19,890 nucleotides of DNA, from assembly GCA_964464375.1 (NCBI GenBank), contig CAYXFU010000056.1, forward strand, positions 1-19,890, given 5' to 3'. This document shows positions 8,657-17,304 of the stretch, piece by piece (position 1 is the first letter of the stretch; each line of letters starts with the position of its first letter). This DNA is from CAIOZA01 sp964464375 (lineage in GTDB: Bacteria > Bacteroidota > Ignavibacteria > Kapaibacteriales > UBA2268). The notes beneath the pieces were generated by a model. It was not told the origin of the DNA. It searched no databases and saw only the letters and a list, made by a program, of their open reading frames with translations. Both the position numbers and the translations under genes were made by a program.

Positions 8657-9147
8657 TTCCCAAGATACCTATTGGGAATAATATTTGATTCCAAAAGCAG
8701 GAGTTTTAGAACGAGAGAACAATAGAAAATGGTCAATCAAGGATGATTGACCTACCTAATTCACGTAGGACAAGCATCCTTGCTTGTCTGCATTTTGATC
8801 CCTCTCGAAAATAATATGATTTAGGAATGACACGGCACGACGTGTCCCTACAAAGAAAGAATAAATTCCCCACTAATTCCCAAGATACCTATTGGGAATA
8901 ATATTTGATTCCAAAAGCAGGAGTTTTAGAACGAGAGAACAATAGAAAATGGTCAATCAAGGATGATTGACCTACCTAATTCACGTAGGACAAGCATCCT
9001 TGCTTGTCTGCATTTTGATCCCTCTCGAAAATAATATGATTTAGGAATGACACGGCACGACGTGTCCCTACAAAGAAAGAATAAATTCCCCACTAATTCC
9101 CAAGATACCTATTGGGAATAATATTTGATTCCAAAAGCAGGAGTTTT
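8657..9147. repeat. 220-bp tandem repeat, 2.2 copies, made of hairpins
   Basis: A 220-bp unit occurs at 8657-8876 and 8877-9096, apparently identical by eye, followed by a 51-bp partial copy at 9097-9147. The array therefore has three 51-bp blocks separated by two 169-bp blocks. Each unit holds at least four hairpins. In the first copy these are TTCCCAA/TTGGGAA (8657-8678), GGTCAATCA/TGATTGACC (8731-8752), GACAAGCA/TGCTTGTC (8769-8788) and GACACG/CGTGTC (8829-8846). CGAGAG at 8712 and CTCTCG at 8802 enclose the middle two. No convincing coding frame or transposase is present. With its flanks the array fills the 722-base gap between the fasciclin and FliK-like genes; I see nothing else clear in that gap. 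Confidence 0.9.
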
Positions 9148-9201
9148 GGACTTAGAAGAAGTTTTTAATTAAACAAAAGTAAGTATAGAAATAATTGTTT
9201 C

Positions 9202-10488
9202 TCAGATTACTACCGAAATGCTCTTTGGGCTATTGTCGCCAGCAATTGAAGAATAAGAATAATCATGTGGGACGTGGTTGAGAGTAAGATCGTCAATTAC
9301 AAAATTTTGCTTAACCAGGTGCTCTCTTATCAGGTTTATGTTTCGGTTCAGGAAGAGTTTCATCACTTCGGCTTCTGTCTGAATAATAGTCCCTGGCTGA
9401 TTAGCCAGTGGCTTATCCTGAGTAACAAGGTCAACAATGTCAGTGTCAGTATTTATCTGAAATTTCAGTATGTATTTGTTGTCCTTGGTCTTGCCTTTTC
9501 GTGTAATAATTATCTGAGCAAACCTGAAATTACCGGCATGAAGCACAGGGATGAAAAATATTAGCGAAGAATTGTTTTGCTGAGCAAACGCATTATATAT
9601 GTTCTGCCCTTCAATAGCTTTAATGAGATTAACGACAGCATTCATAATGGTATTAAAAGATTGAGGATTAAAAGCATTCTTATTAATAGCAGAGATCTGC
9701 TTTAATATCCAGAATACTGTTGGCTCATTTTTATTTACAGTATCTATAGTAAAAAACTGAATCAAATCTGCAAACGCTGTGCTGGGATTGCGCATCTTAG
9801 TGAAAAGCTGATTGAGCAATGCCAGTATTTTTGGTGGGAACTGATCTATATTTCTGTAAATTATTTCGAAATTATTTAATATATTTTTCTCGCCAATGAA
9901 AAATGGCTTCAGCTTAAAGTAGAGATCAGTCTTAAGCGGAATAAGAGCATCTTTCATCATGTGGAGAGTCTTATAGATATTTATTACAGTTTCCTGCTTG
10001 TGTTCCTCTTCCGGTAGGCTTATGTAAGACTTAAAGAACAACAGCATCTCATCGCGCGTGATTAAGGTTCTTTTGTTCTTAATATATTCAAAGAAATTCA
10101 TATAGAAAGGATGATCGGGCAGGTCGAGTATCCTAACCAGCTCTTCAGTTGTGTTTTCTTTAGATTTTACTCGCGTACCGACTGCATAGATGCGGAGAAC
10201 AAGTCCTGGATCGATTTCCATTACCCGGAAGAATAGAGCATCGCCCTTCTTAAGCTTTCCCATCAGAGTAGCTGTCAATGTTCCGATCGGTAGCTTAACG
10301 AGAACTTCTTTATCGGAATAAACTTCTACGATGGAGCCCTGGACTATTTCACCGACTCTCAGACTAATAAATTTAGATTCACGGTGTTCATGTCCGCCGG
10401 TCTGGCTTTTGAAGTAGTTCACAGAGGACTCAGGAGAGTTTGTGCTACCTTCAGAAATACCCAAAATGCTGTTTGCCGGCTTATCCAT
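9202..10488 (-). CDS. FliK-like hypothetical protein
   Basis: A 428-residue soluble protein with no signal peptide or membrane helix. After a polar tail (1-40), residues about 42-104 form a small beta-rich module (VGEIVQGSIVEVYSDKEVLVKL ... GDALFFRV). A helical middle (about 115-300) follows. The part from about 305 to 405 has the pattern of a FliK C-terminal (Flg_hook) domain: a hydrophobic strand (SLIFFIPVLHAGNF), a long strand with basic residues (QIIITRKGKT), a second strand (YILKFQINT), then a helix and strand (NLIREHLVKQNFVIDDLTL). FliK measures flagellar hook or needle length. No other flagellar gene is in the window, so a flagellar role is inference. It is divergent from the small gene at 10700, with about 210 AT-rich bases between them. 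The CDS itself is secure; the family call is not. Confidence 0.75.
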   Translation of the reverse strand: MDKPANSILGISEGSTNSPESSVNYFKSQTGGHEHRESKFISLRVGEIVQGSIVEVYSDKEVLVKLPIGTLTATLMGKLKKGDALFFRVMEIDPGLVLRIYAVGTRVKSKENTTEELVRILDLPDHPFYMNFFEYIKNKRTLITRDEMLLFFKSYISLPEEEHKQETVINIYKTLHMMKDALIPLKTDLYFKLKPFFIGEKNILNNFEIIYRNIDQFPPKILALLNQLFTKMRNPSTAFADLIQFFTIDTVNKNEPTVFWILKQISAINKNAFNPQSFNTIMNAVVNLIKAIEGQNIYNAFAQQNNSSLIFFIPVLHAGNFRFAQIIITRKGKTKDNKYILKFQINTDTDIVDLVTQDKPLANQPGTIIQTEAEVMKLFLNRNINLIREHLVKQNFVIDDLTLNHVPHDYSYSSIAGDNSPKSISVVI

Positions 10489-10575
10489 TTTTGTAAAAAC
10501 TAAATATAAATTAAATCTATTCTATTCCTAAATACATTAAAAATAATAATCGTGCAACTACAAAACTTATTTTCT

Positions 10576-10606
10576 AAATTGTAGGGATTTTGAAAATATA
10601 TATTTG
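10576..10606 (+). promoter_or_regulatory. Possible -33/-7 promoter of the small gene
   Basis: TATATTTG at 10599-10606 fits the Bacteroidota -7 consensus TAnnTTTG. An ATTG lies 17 bases upstream, near the expected -33 position. This would place the start of transcription about 85 bases before the ATG at 10700. The -33 box is imperfect and the region is very AT-rich, so a chance match is possible. Confidence 0.35.
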
Positions 10607-10699
10607 CAAAATTAATATTTCACTAGCTACAAATTATAGAAAAGAATTTTTAAAAACAATCCGTAGTACTTGGTATTTTTTAGCAAAAAAGGGGGTAAA

Positions 10700-11008
10700 A
10701 TGAAAATAATTGAAGAAAATGAGGATTTAATTTTAGATGTAATTCAAAATTGCGTTAATAGTATTAAAGAAAAAATTCTCGATGAAAATTACTTTTCTTC
10801 GAAGGAATTTACAGAAATAATTCGAAATATGATCTCTCTTTCGAAAAATAAGAATCAGATAAACGAATCCCTTCAATCAAAGAGTGTAAATAATGAATTT
10901 ATCGAGATGCTGAAAGAGAAAATAAATACTGAAATTGATGGTAATCCTGCACTATTCGAGGAATTTAGCCGTTTGCTGGCAAGAATATCGATTGCTGGCA
11001 AAAATTAA
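10700..11008 (+). CDS. Small hypothetical protein
   Basis: A 102-residue, charged, helix-rich protein of a family I do not recognise. It has no signal peptide, membrane helix, cysteine pair or metal motif; the only cysteine is in the segment VIQNCVNSIKEKI. Acidic and basic residues alternate along predicted helices, as in small protein-binding or regulatory factors. I chose the ATG at 10700 because AAGGGGGT lies 5-12 bases upstream, a very strong ribosome site; an in-frame GTG-type start at 10670 would add ten residues ahead of that site. It is divergent from the FliK-like gene and followed by a terminator-like hairpin at 11118. Base composition matches its neighbours. Confidence 0.7.
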   Translation: MKIIEENEDLILDVIQNCVNSIKEKILDENYFSSKEFTEIIRNMISLSKNKNQINESLQSKSVNNEFIEMLKEKINTEIDGNPALFEEFSRLLARISIAGKN

Positions 11009-11117
11009 AAGTATTAGATATTTATAACAAAATATTGAAGCAAGTAAAAATTGCGTTAATCCCAAATTATTCAATAGAAACAAACTGAAATTTTTGTAAT
11101 TCCGCTCTTAGCTTGTC

Positions 11118-11144
11118 ATTCCTGCGAATGCAGGAATCTTTTTT
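11118..11144 (+). terminator. Hairpin with T-run after the small gene
   Basis: ATTCCTGC (11118-11125) and GCAGGAAT (11130-11137) form an 8-bp stem with a GAAT loop, followed by C and six T residues. This has the form of a Rho-independent terminator for the small gene ending at 11008. The same sequence type (GTCATTCCTGCGAATG...) is also a common dispersed repeat in many bacteria, so it may be a repeat copy that also stops transcription. A 12-base inverted copy of part of it lies at 11305-11316. Confidence 0.55.
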
Positions 11145-11174
11145 AACAAAGTAAAATAATAAATTCCCATATTC

Positions 11175-11305
11175 GAGACTGTGTGAAAACTATCGAATTT
11201 GTCATTCTGAGGGAGCGCAGCGACCGTGAGAATCCAGTATTAATGCGAACTAGATTCCTCACTTCGTTCGGAATGACCTCTAAATGAGCATTTTCATACA
11301 GTCTC
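11175..11305. repeat. 131-bp MITE-like inverted-repeat element
   Basis: GAGACTGTGTGAAAA at 11175-11189 is matched by a near-exact inverted copy ending in TTTTCATACAGTCTC at 11291-11305, with one mismatch. ATTC directly flanks both ends (11171-11174 and 11306-11309) and may be a 4-bp target duplication. Inside is a second inverted repeat, with GTCATTCTGAG (from 11201) against CGGAATGAC (to 11277). The inner part is a GTCATTCTGAG-type dispersed repeat. The element is too short to encode a transposase. It occupies much of the 374-base gap between the small gene and the kinase operon; the rest of the gap holds only the hairpin at 11118 and a short stem at 11363-11385. Confidence 0.6.
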
Positions 11306-11362
11306 ATTCGCAGGAAAGACACTAGAATAAGATATTCAGTGCAACTGGTTATTCTTGGGGTT

Positions 11363-11385
11363 TAGCTCCGTCGGGTTGTGAGCTA
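11363..11385. repeat. Short hairpin overlapping a kinase stop codon
   Basis: TAGCTC (11363-11368) and GAGCTA (11380-11385) form a 6-bp stem. The right arm holds the stop codon of the kinase gene ending at 11383. No T-run follows on the minus strand, so termination is doubtful. It may be a repeat copy abutting the gene end. Confidence 0.35.
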
Positions 11386-12966
11386 TTTCTGTAAGGTAAA
11401 ATAGAATGTTGTGCCTTTGTCGACTTCGCTCTCCGCCCAGATCTTACCGCCATGCTTAACGATAAACTCTTTGCAAAGCAAAAGTCCTAAACCTGTGCTA
11501 AGCTCTTTCTCGGTGCCTGGGCGTTTTACCTTTTCGCCGGGTTTGAATAATTTCCCTAATCTATCGGCATCCATTCCAATGCCATTGTCCTTGACGTAGA
11601 AGCAATCCGCGGATATCTCCGCATCGGCAGTTGGTTTTACCATTCCTAACTCAATTTCTCCGCCGCGGCGTGTAAATTTAATAGCATTTAAAACTAAGTT
11701 TCTTAAAATCGTATTCATCATCTGATAATCTGCAATTATTTCAATTTCCTCCGGTATGCTAATATTCAACTCAATATCCTTTTGCTTTGCCATTTCAAGC
11801 TCAATTATTAAATCTTGTCTGATAATCGATAAGAAATTATGTGGTTTAGGATCAAAATTTGATAAACCTCCCTGCACGAGTGACCAGGAAAGAAGATTTT
11901 CAAGAAGTTTGAATGAATTTGTAGCTGAGTTAAACATTGCTTGAATACTTAATTTTATATCTTTCATTTCCATACCGTCCAGATGGTCTGTCATCATGCC
12001 CGTAAGGCTGACGAATCCTCCGAAAGGTGAGCGTAAGTCGTGAGCTAACAGTGAAAAGAACTTATCCTTTTCGGCATTAATCTGTGCCAATATTAGCTTG
12101 GCTTCTGTAAGTTCTTCAATAACGACACTCTTTTGTAATGAATTCACTTCAATGATTTCATTAGCTTGATTTAATGAATCTATCAATCTGTTCTGTTCTT
12201 CTTCAGCTGCTTCCTTAGCAAGGATATGTGCAATCATCGGCTTGTGGAGATAATGATACAATATCGGGATTATAATTACTAACATTACCGATGAGTCTAG
12301 CAGCATAACTGCCCAAGTATCGGTTATGTTTAAAAGATGAACTAGCAACATCTCCAATAACTCTGTGATAAAGATACTTAAACCAAAAATCAAAATTATT
12401 TGCCAGGGAGGAGTTCTTTTGAATGATTTAATTTTTTTCTCAAGATAAATACTTTTTTCATAAGCAGCATCTGCTTCTGCTTTTGCCAGTTTCCTTTCGG
12501 AGATATCGCGAACAATACCAACCGAATGCCATTTCTCGTTAATTCTTACTGATGACAATGAAAGTTCAACTTCGATTTCCAGTCCACTTTTAGTAATTGC
12601 ACTCACCTCAATTGTTTTTCCAATAGCAGCACCCTTACCTGTTTTTTGGAATTCAGGGAAGGCAGCATGATGAGCAGGATGAAACCGTTGGGGCACTATC
12701 AGATCGTGTAGATTTTTTTTTGTAGCTTCTGTCGATGTATATCCAAATATTTTTTCGGCTGCCGGATTCCAAAAAGAAATTATACCAAGGTCATCCATCA
12801 TAAGAATAGCATCCTTTACAGATTCAGTTATTGTACTCATCCTAACTTCAGTCTCACGCAATGCCATTTCTGTAAGATTGCGTTCAGCTATATCATTTTG
12901 ATAGGCAATTTTCAATTCCTGCAACTCTGCTAAAAGTTCTTCTTTTGAGCTTTCTATATTATTCAT
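11383..12966 (-). CDS. PAS-membrane sensor histidine kinase
   Basis: A 527-residue kinase, last gene of the signalling operon. An N-terminal coiled coil (1-40) leads into a PAS/PAC domain (about 40-160; SFWNPAAEKIFGY ... GIVRDISERKLA). Two membrane helices (about 188-211 and 218-240) come next, joined by a very short loop. A coiled coil (about 250-300) leads to HisKA with FFSLLAHDLRSP (His309). The ATPase domain has NAIKF (Asn427), DNGIG (460-464) and GLGL (492-495). From the membrane module onward it is a close relative of the kinase at 85-1197, so the PAS domain is the main difference. The PAS lies before the helices and so should be in the cytoplasm. GAAAGGA before the ATG and a 26-base gap after the preceding kinase gene support co-translation. 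No response regulator gene follows. Confidence 0.93.
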   Translation of the reverse strand: MNNIESSKEELLAELQELKIAYQNDIAERNLTEMALRETEVRMSTITESVKDAILMMDDLGIISFWNPAAEKIFGYTSTEATKKNLHDLIVPQRFHPAHHAAFPEFQKTGKGAAIGKTIEVSAITKSGLEIEVELSLSSVRINEKWHSVGIVRDISERKLAKAEADAAYEKSIYLEKKIKSFKRTPPWQIILIFGLSIFITELLEMLLVHLLNITDTWAVMLLDSSVMLVIIIPILYHYLHKPMIAHILAKEAAEEEQNRLIDSLNQANEIIEVNSLQKSVVIEELTEAKLILAQINAEKDKFFSLLAHDLRSPFGGFVSLTGMMTDHLDGMEMKDIKLSIQAMFNSATNSFKLLENLLSWSLVQGGLSNFDPKPHNFLSIIRQDLIIELEMAKQKDIELNISIPEEIEIIADYQMMNTILRNLVLNAIKFTRRGGEIELGMVKPTADAEISADCFYVKDNGIGMDADRLGKLFKPGEKVKRPGTEKELSTGLGLLLCKEFIVKHGGKIWAESEVDKGTTFYFTLQK

Positions 12967-12992
12967 TATATCCTTTCAAGTTTATATCTTTC

Positions 12993-14276
12993 CTAATTTT
13001 CTATTTCTTTCACTTTTGGCAACGTAATATAGAATGTACTGCCCTTTCCTTCTTCGCTCTCAGCCCAAATTTTACCCTTGTGCTGGTCAATAAATTCTTT
13101 GCAGACCAAAAGTCCTAAACCTGTGCTAAGTTCTTTTTCGGTGCCCGGGCGCTTTACGACTTGATCAATTTGGAATAATTTCTCCAATATGTCCTCACTC
13201 ATGCCTATACCGTTATCCTTTACGTAGATGCAGTGATGCTGAAGCATACTAACATAGCCAACCTCTACTTTTCCTCCTCTGGGAGTAAACTTAATAGCAT
13301 TTGCTATCAGATTCCTTAGCACGGTGTTAATCATATGCATATCGGCAACAATTTCTATGTCATCCGGTATATTATAAATCAGCTCGATATCCTTTGCTAT
13401 GGCAGATGCGCTTTCGGCCATAAGACCTTCACTAATTACTGACGAAAGCTTGCATCGCTTTGGTTTGAATTGTATTAATCCCCGCTGCAATTGCGACCAT
13501 TCGAGTAAATTCTCCAGAAGTTTGTATAAGTTAGTTGCAGAATGAAATATAGTTTTGGTGTAATCTTCCAAGTCCGACATTTTCAAATGTTGCATGTTCT
13601 CAGCCATACCCTGGGCTAAGTTGATGAACCCAGCCATCGGTGATCGCAAGTCATGAGCAATTATCGAGAAGAATTTATCCTTGGAAGCATTAAGATTAGC
13701 TAATTCGATATTTTTTTGTTTGATCAATTGCTCGGCTTCTTTGAGGTCGGTTATGTCGATTATGCTAAGCAAGCAATCCTCATTGTTGCCCGCTCTGATA
13801 CCTTCTATCAAGACATTTTTAGCAGATTGACTGTCGGACCTGATAATAAATTCTCCTGAAGACTTGCCTGCATTCTTTAGCAATCTATCGAAGTATTCCA
13901 CGAAAGCAATTCGTTGTTTAGGAAGAACATACATGTTAAAATTTTGGTTGACCAAATCTAACCTGTTTTTGTCCAGCATTTTCGTAGCTTTAATGTTCAA
14001 CCTTTTGATAAGACAATTAGCAGAAAGTGTAATATATGCTGTAGGAGCAAAATCATATAGTTCAAAATACTCATCTCTGGCTTTTACTGCATCTTCCCGG
14101 GTATTTAGCAGCTCTTGATTCTGCATATCCAATTCGATCTGATGAACTTCAAGCTCATAAATCAGCTTGAGATTATCAGCAGGAAGTCTGTTTGCATGGG
14201 AGTGTACGAGTTTTGCTAGAACTTCTTCAGCTTTTTCGCGTAAGGCTTTACCTTCTAATTGATTGTCCTGTTTCAT
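12993..14276 (-). CDS. PAS sensor histidine kinase following CheB-CheR
   Basis: A 427-residue soluble kinase. Residues about 30-70 (LIYELEVHQIELDMQNQELL) form a helical segment typical of PAS kinases near CheB-CheR fusions. A PAS domain (about 70-180; ELYDFAPTAYITLS ... SIIDITDLKEAE) follows. A short coiled coil leads to HisKA with FFSIIAHDLRSP (His208). The ATPase domain has NAIKF (Asn326), DNGIG (354-358) and GLGL (386-389). There is no membrane helix. In many bacteria the same PAS-kinase part is fused to the end of CheB-CheR-PAS proteins. Here it is a separate gene 129 bases downstream, probably acting with that protein. GGAG lies about 10 bases before the ATG. A broken near-copy of its 3' end lies at 17305-17493, on the far side of the CheB-CheR gene. 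Confidence 0.94.
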   Translation of the reverse strand: MKQDNQLEGKALREKAEEVLAKLVHSHANRLPADNLKLIYELEVHQIELDMQNQELLNTREDAVKARDEYFELYDFAPTAYITLSANCLIKRLNIKATKMLDKNRLDLVNQNFNMYVLPKQRIAFVEYFDRLLKNAGKSSGEFIIRSDSQSAKNVLIEGIRAGNNEDCLLSIIDITDLKEAEQLIKQKNIELANLNASKDKFFSIIAHDLRSPMAGFINLAQGMAENMQHLKMSDLEDYTKTIFHSATNLYKLLENLLEWSQLQRGLIQFKPKRCKLSSVISEGLMAESASAIAKDIELIYNIPDDIEIVADMHMINTVLRNLIANAIKFTPRGGKVEVGYVSMLQHHCIYVKDNGIGMSEDILEKLFQIDQVVKRPGTEKELSTGLGLLVCKEFIDQHKGKIWAESEEGKGSTFYITLPKVKEIEN

Positions 14277-14405
14277 AAAAATTTCTCCGGTTATTTTCTT
14301 ATGGGCAGATGCCCGAGATTATTCAAATCCGCCACTTACTTTCGCTTAGTATTCCATCCGGAATATCATTTTATTGATTGAGAACCTTTATCCTTGCTTA
14401 GCTGA

Positions 14406-17063
14406 CTAATGTTTAGCTTCCATTAAAGCTTCATTCGCTTTTGTTAATTCCATTTCAAGTTTCTTAGCCGCAGTAACATCATTAAATGTAATTACAAGCC
14501 CATCGATACGATCGTCATAAGTGCGATAGGGCATAATCCGGACATTGTACCACCGATTATCATCAGTTGTTATTGAAGTTTCGATAGTTGAAAGAGATTT
14601 GAGAACCTGCCTTGCATCGCTGTCAATTTCCGGATACTTCAAATCGCTGACCAGGTCGGTAAAGGGCCTGCCAACGTCAGATGATCTTAACTTGAACAAC
14701 TTGGTTACAGCATCAGTGAATCTGCGGATGCACAGCTCCTTATCGAGGAAGAGAGTGGCAATCTCAGTAGAGTTCAGCAGGTTTTTCATGTCATTGTTAG
14801 CCTGTACAAAATCATTAATCTTGAACTGCAGTTCGATATTAACTGTTTGGAGTTCTTCATTAAGGCTCTGCATTTCTTCTTTTGAAGTTGTAAGCTCTTC
14901 ATTTGTCGATTGTAACTCTTCATTTGTGGATTGCAGCTCTTCGTTGGTCGATTTCAATTCTTCCTGCGATGTCTGCATTTCCTCGCGGGTGCTTTGCAGA
15001 TCCTCATTGCTGCGTTGCAGATCCTCTTTGCTGCTGTGCAGCTCAATCTCCAATTCCTTCTGCATATCAGATGTTATCTGTTTGCTTGTTTTAATTTTCC
15101 CAGTTTCGGTCTTTTCCACTTTAAGCACATCAAAAAACACAACCATTATCAACCCTTTGACGGCAGTGGGATTCTCGATGCGCTGCACAATAAGATCAAA
15201 AAATTGTGTCCCGCCATTGAAACCTACTTTGATATTGCTTATTTTAATGGTGTCATAGCTCTGCATAGCCTTGCGGAAAGCACCCGGCAAAACCTGACGC
15301 AAACCATCACGAGCCATGGCATGAATGTTCCAGTTAGCCTTGCCTGCAACGGGTTCGAGGTATTTTCCGGTTCGCCCTGTGATGTAGAGTATATCGCCAT
15401 CGTTATTGACCAAAACACTTGGAGGAGCAAACTGCTGTAATAATATTTGGTCTGCCATTGTCTGAATGTTATCAACCGCTATTGGTTTGGTTGTTTTATC
15501 AGCACCTGCTGATTTAGATCTGTGGAATGCACTCGGAAAATCAATGAGTCCGGGTAACATAGAAACTGAAGTACGTTGAAAAATTTTCAGTTTTGAATTA
15601 ATCTCTTTAAGCCCATCATTCTGGTGACCGAGAGTTTCAGCAGTGCCCAGCACCAATATCCCTCCCGGGTTAAGGCTGTAATTGAAAAGAGTAATCAATT
15701 TTTTCTGAAGCTCAGCTTCCATGTATATCAATAGATTGCGGCAAGTTAAAATGTCGAGTTTTGTAAATGGGGGATCTTTGGTAACGTTGTGAGGAGCAAA
15801 TACAATCATTTCGCGGATTGCAGTGTTTACACGGTAAAAGTCCCCATCGATAGTAAAATATCTGCTTAACCTATCCGGCATTATGACTGCAGCGATGTTT
15901 TTAGAAAAAATGCCTTTCCGGGCAATTTCAATGGCATCAACGTCGAGATCGGTAGCGAATATCTGTAAAGTTATATTCTTGTACTTTTTAATTTTGTCCA
16001 TTGCTTCCTGAAAAATAATAGCAAGTGAATAGACTTCTTCACCTGTTGAACATCCAGCTACCCATGCACGCATAACGTATCCATTGGGCAGGTTCTCAAT
16101 CAATTCGGGAAGAGAGTTATCCTTGAGCATTTCCCAGACAGCAGGATCGCGGAAAAAGCTAGTGACGCCAATCAGCAGTTCTTTAAAAAGTATCTCAACC
16201 TCTATGGGATTCTCCTGAAGGAATCGCACATAGTTTTGAATCTTTTCTATCTGGTGAATACCTTTTCGTCTTTCGACGCGACGGAATAATGCGTTCTTCT
16301 TGTACAAAGAAAAGTCATGACCTGATTGCTCGCGAAGAAGTATAATGATTTTCTCGAGATTACTTTTGTATTTGCTGTCGATTACAGGTTCTGAGCCGAG
16401 GGCAGGAGAGTATTGTAGTAAATTTATAAGCGTAGATGGCAATTCGACTGCCGATGCAACAATATCGACAACCACAGATTCAATGGCACTGCGGGGCATA
16501 CCATCGAATTTTGCAGTGGACGGCTCCTGAACAAGAACATAACCGTTCTTCTCTTTAATAGCTTTAAGTCCCAAGCTGCCATCAGAACCCATACCGGAAA
16601 GTATGATGCCGATGCTTTTCTCCTCCCTGTCTTCGGCTAATGAGCGGAAGAATATATCGATGGGCAGGCGCAGACCGCGTGTTTCCACAGGATCGAACAG
16701 ATGGAGAGTTCCATTGAGCAACGATAAGCTTTTATTGGGTGGTATCACATAAACACAGTTTGGTTTGACCGGAATGCCGTCGGTTGCCTGCTGCACCTTC
16801 ATGTTGGTAATTCTCTGCAATAACTCGGGCATAATGCCCACATAATGTGGGTCCAGATGCTGAATTACAACGATTGCCATACCGTTGTTTTCGGGCAAAT
16901 TTCCAAAAAATTGCTCCAAAGCTTCAAGTCCGCCGGCTGAAGCACCAATGCCTACAATCGGGAAATCTTTAGTTTTAGTCGCATCAGAGTTAAGAATTAT
17001 AGATGTTTGCAATAACTGATCTTGAATAGATTTGATTTGATCTGTTTTCTTTGTTGATTTCAT
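14406..17063 (-). CDS. CheB-CheR-PAS chemotaxis-type fusion protein
   Basis: An 885-residue fusion of a methylesterase and a methyltransferase, first gene of the operon. The CheB domain (about 34-220) keeps the catalytic triad: Ser42 in VGIGASAGG, His69 in VIQHL and Asp161 in GMGSDG. It lacks the usual N-terminal receiver. The CheR domain (about 240-500) has the SAM-binding motif AGCSTGEE (336-343) and the conserved LTCRNLLIYM. A PAS-like part follows (about 540-650). A long coiled coil (about 666-755) is made of repeats such as STNEELQ. A final PAS/PAC domain covers about 756-870. Such fusions are widespread in environmental bacteria, usually tied to kinases and not to classical chemotaxis clusters, and their methylated substrate is often unknown. 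No chemoreceptor, CheA or CheW is seen nearby. Confidence 0.95.
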   Translation of the reverse strand: MKSTKKTDQIKSIQDQLLQTSIILNSDATKTKDFPIVGIGASAGGLEALEQFFGNLPENNGMAIVVIQHLDPHYVGIMPELLQRITNMKVQQATDGIPVKPNCVYVIPPNKSLSLLNGTLHLFDPVETRGLRLPIDIFFRSLAEDREEKSIGIILSGMGSDGSLGLKAIKEKNGYVLVQEPSTAKFDGMPRSAIESVVVDIVASAVELPSTLINLLQYSPALGSEPVIDSKYKSNLEKIIILLREQSGHDFSLYKKNALFRRVERRKGIHQIEKIQNYVRFLQENPIEVEILFKELLIGVTSFFRDPAVWEMLKDNSLPELIENLPNGYVMRAWVAGCSTGEEVYSLAIIFQEAMDKIKKYKNITLQIFATDLDVDAIEIARKGIFSKNIAAVIMPDRLSRYFTIDGDFYRVNTAIREMIVFAPHNVTKDPPFTKLDILTCRNLLIYMEAELQKKLITLFNYSLNPGGILVLGTAETLGHQNDGLKEINSKLKIFQRTSVSMLPGLIDFPSAFHRSKSAGADKTTKPIAVDNIQTMADQILLQQFAPPSVLVNNDGDILYITGRTGKYLEPVAGKANWNIHAMARDGLRQVLPGAFRKAMQSYDTIKISNIKVGFNGGTQFFDLIVQRIENPTAVKGLIMVVFFDVLKVEKTETGKIKTSKQITSDMQKELEIELHSSKEDLQRSNEDLQSTREEMQTSQEELKSTNEELQSTNEELQSTNEELTTSKEEMQSLNEELQTVNIELQFKINDFVQANNDMKNLLNSTEIATLFLDKELCIRRFTDAVTKLFKLRSSDVGRPFTDLVSDLKYPEIDSDARQVLKSLSTIETSITTDDNRWYNVRIMPYRTYDDRIDGLVITFNDVTAAKKLEMELTKANEALMEAKH
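14799..15068 (-). repeat. Coding repeats of the CheB-CheR coiled coil
   Basis: Within the fusion gene, residues 666-755 form seven-residue repeats of the pattern S-T-N-E-E-L-Q. Copies at about 704-724 are nearly identical in both protein and DNA (21-base period). The repeats make a long open frame on the opposite strand that I take to be a by-product. The number of heptads sets the distance between the enzyme part and the last PAS domain. Confidence 0.75.
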
Positions 17064-17304
17064 GGGTATTCATATCTCTAAAGTTTTTCAAATATTAATT
17101 TCATTGTGCTAAAAATAACTCTTTATAATTGAATAAAAAAAGATATTCTCTACATGAAATTTTTATCGGGAAAAATGAGGAGAAAATATATACGTAATGT
17201 ATTAATTAACAATGGGATGGGTATTATTTTTAAAAAAAATGAAAGCAAGTGATAATTATAACCGCCAAATTGAAACCGAAATTAATCTTCTGCCCTTGCA
17301 GAAA

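Noticed and set aside
8657..9147. CRISPR-like repeat-spacer pattern (51-bp repeats, 169-bp spacers)
   Set aside because: The two spacers appear identical, the spacing is far too long, and no cas gene is nearby. It is a tandem duplication of one 220-bp unit.
14545..15258. Long plus-strand reading frame of 237 codons
   Set aside because: It lies opposite the CheB-CheR coiled coil. Its Ser- and Cys-rich sequence is the mirror of the repeated GAA/CAA-type codons, and it has no ribosome site.
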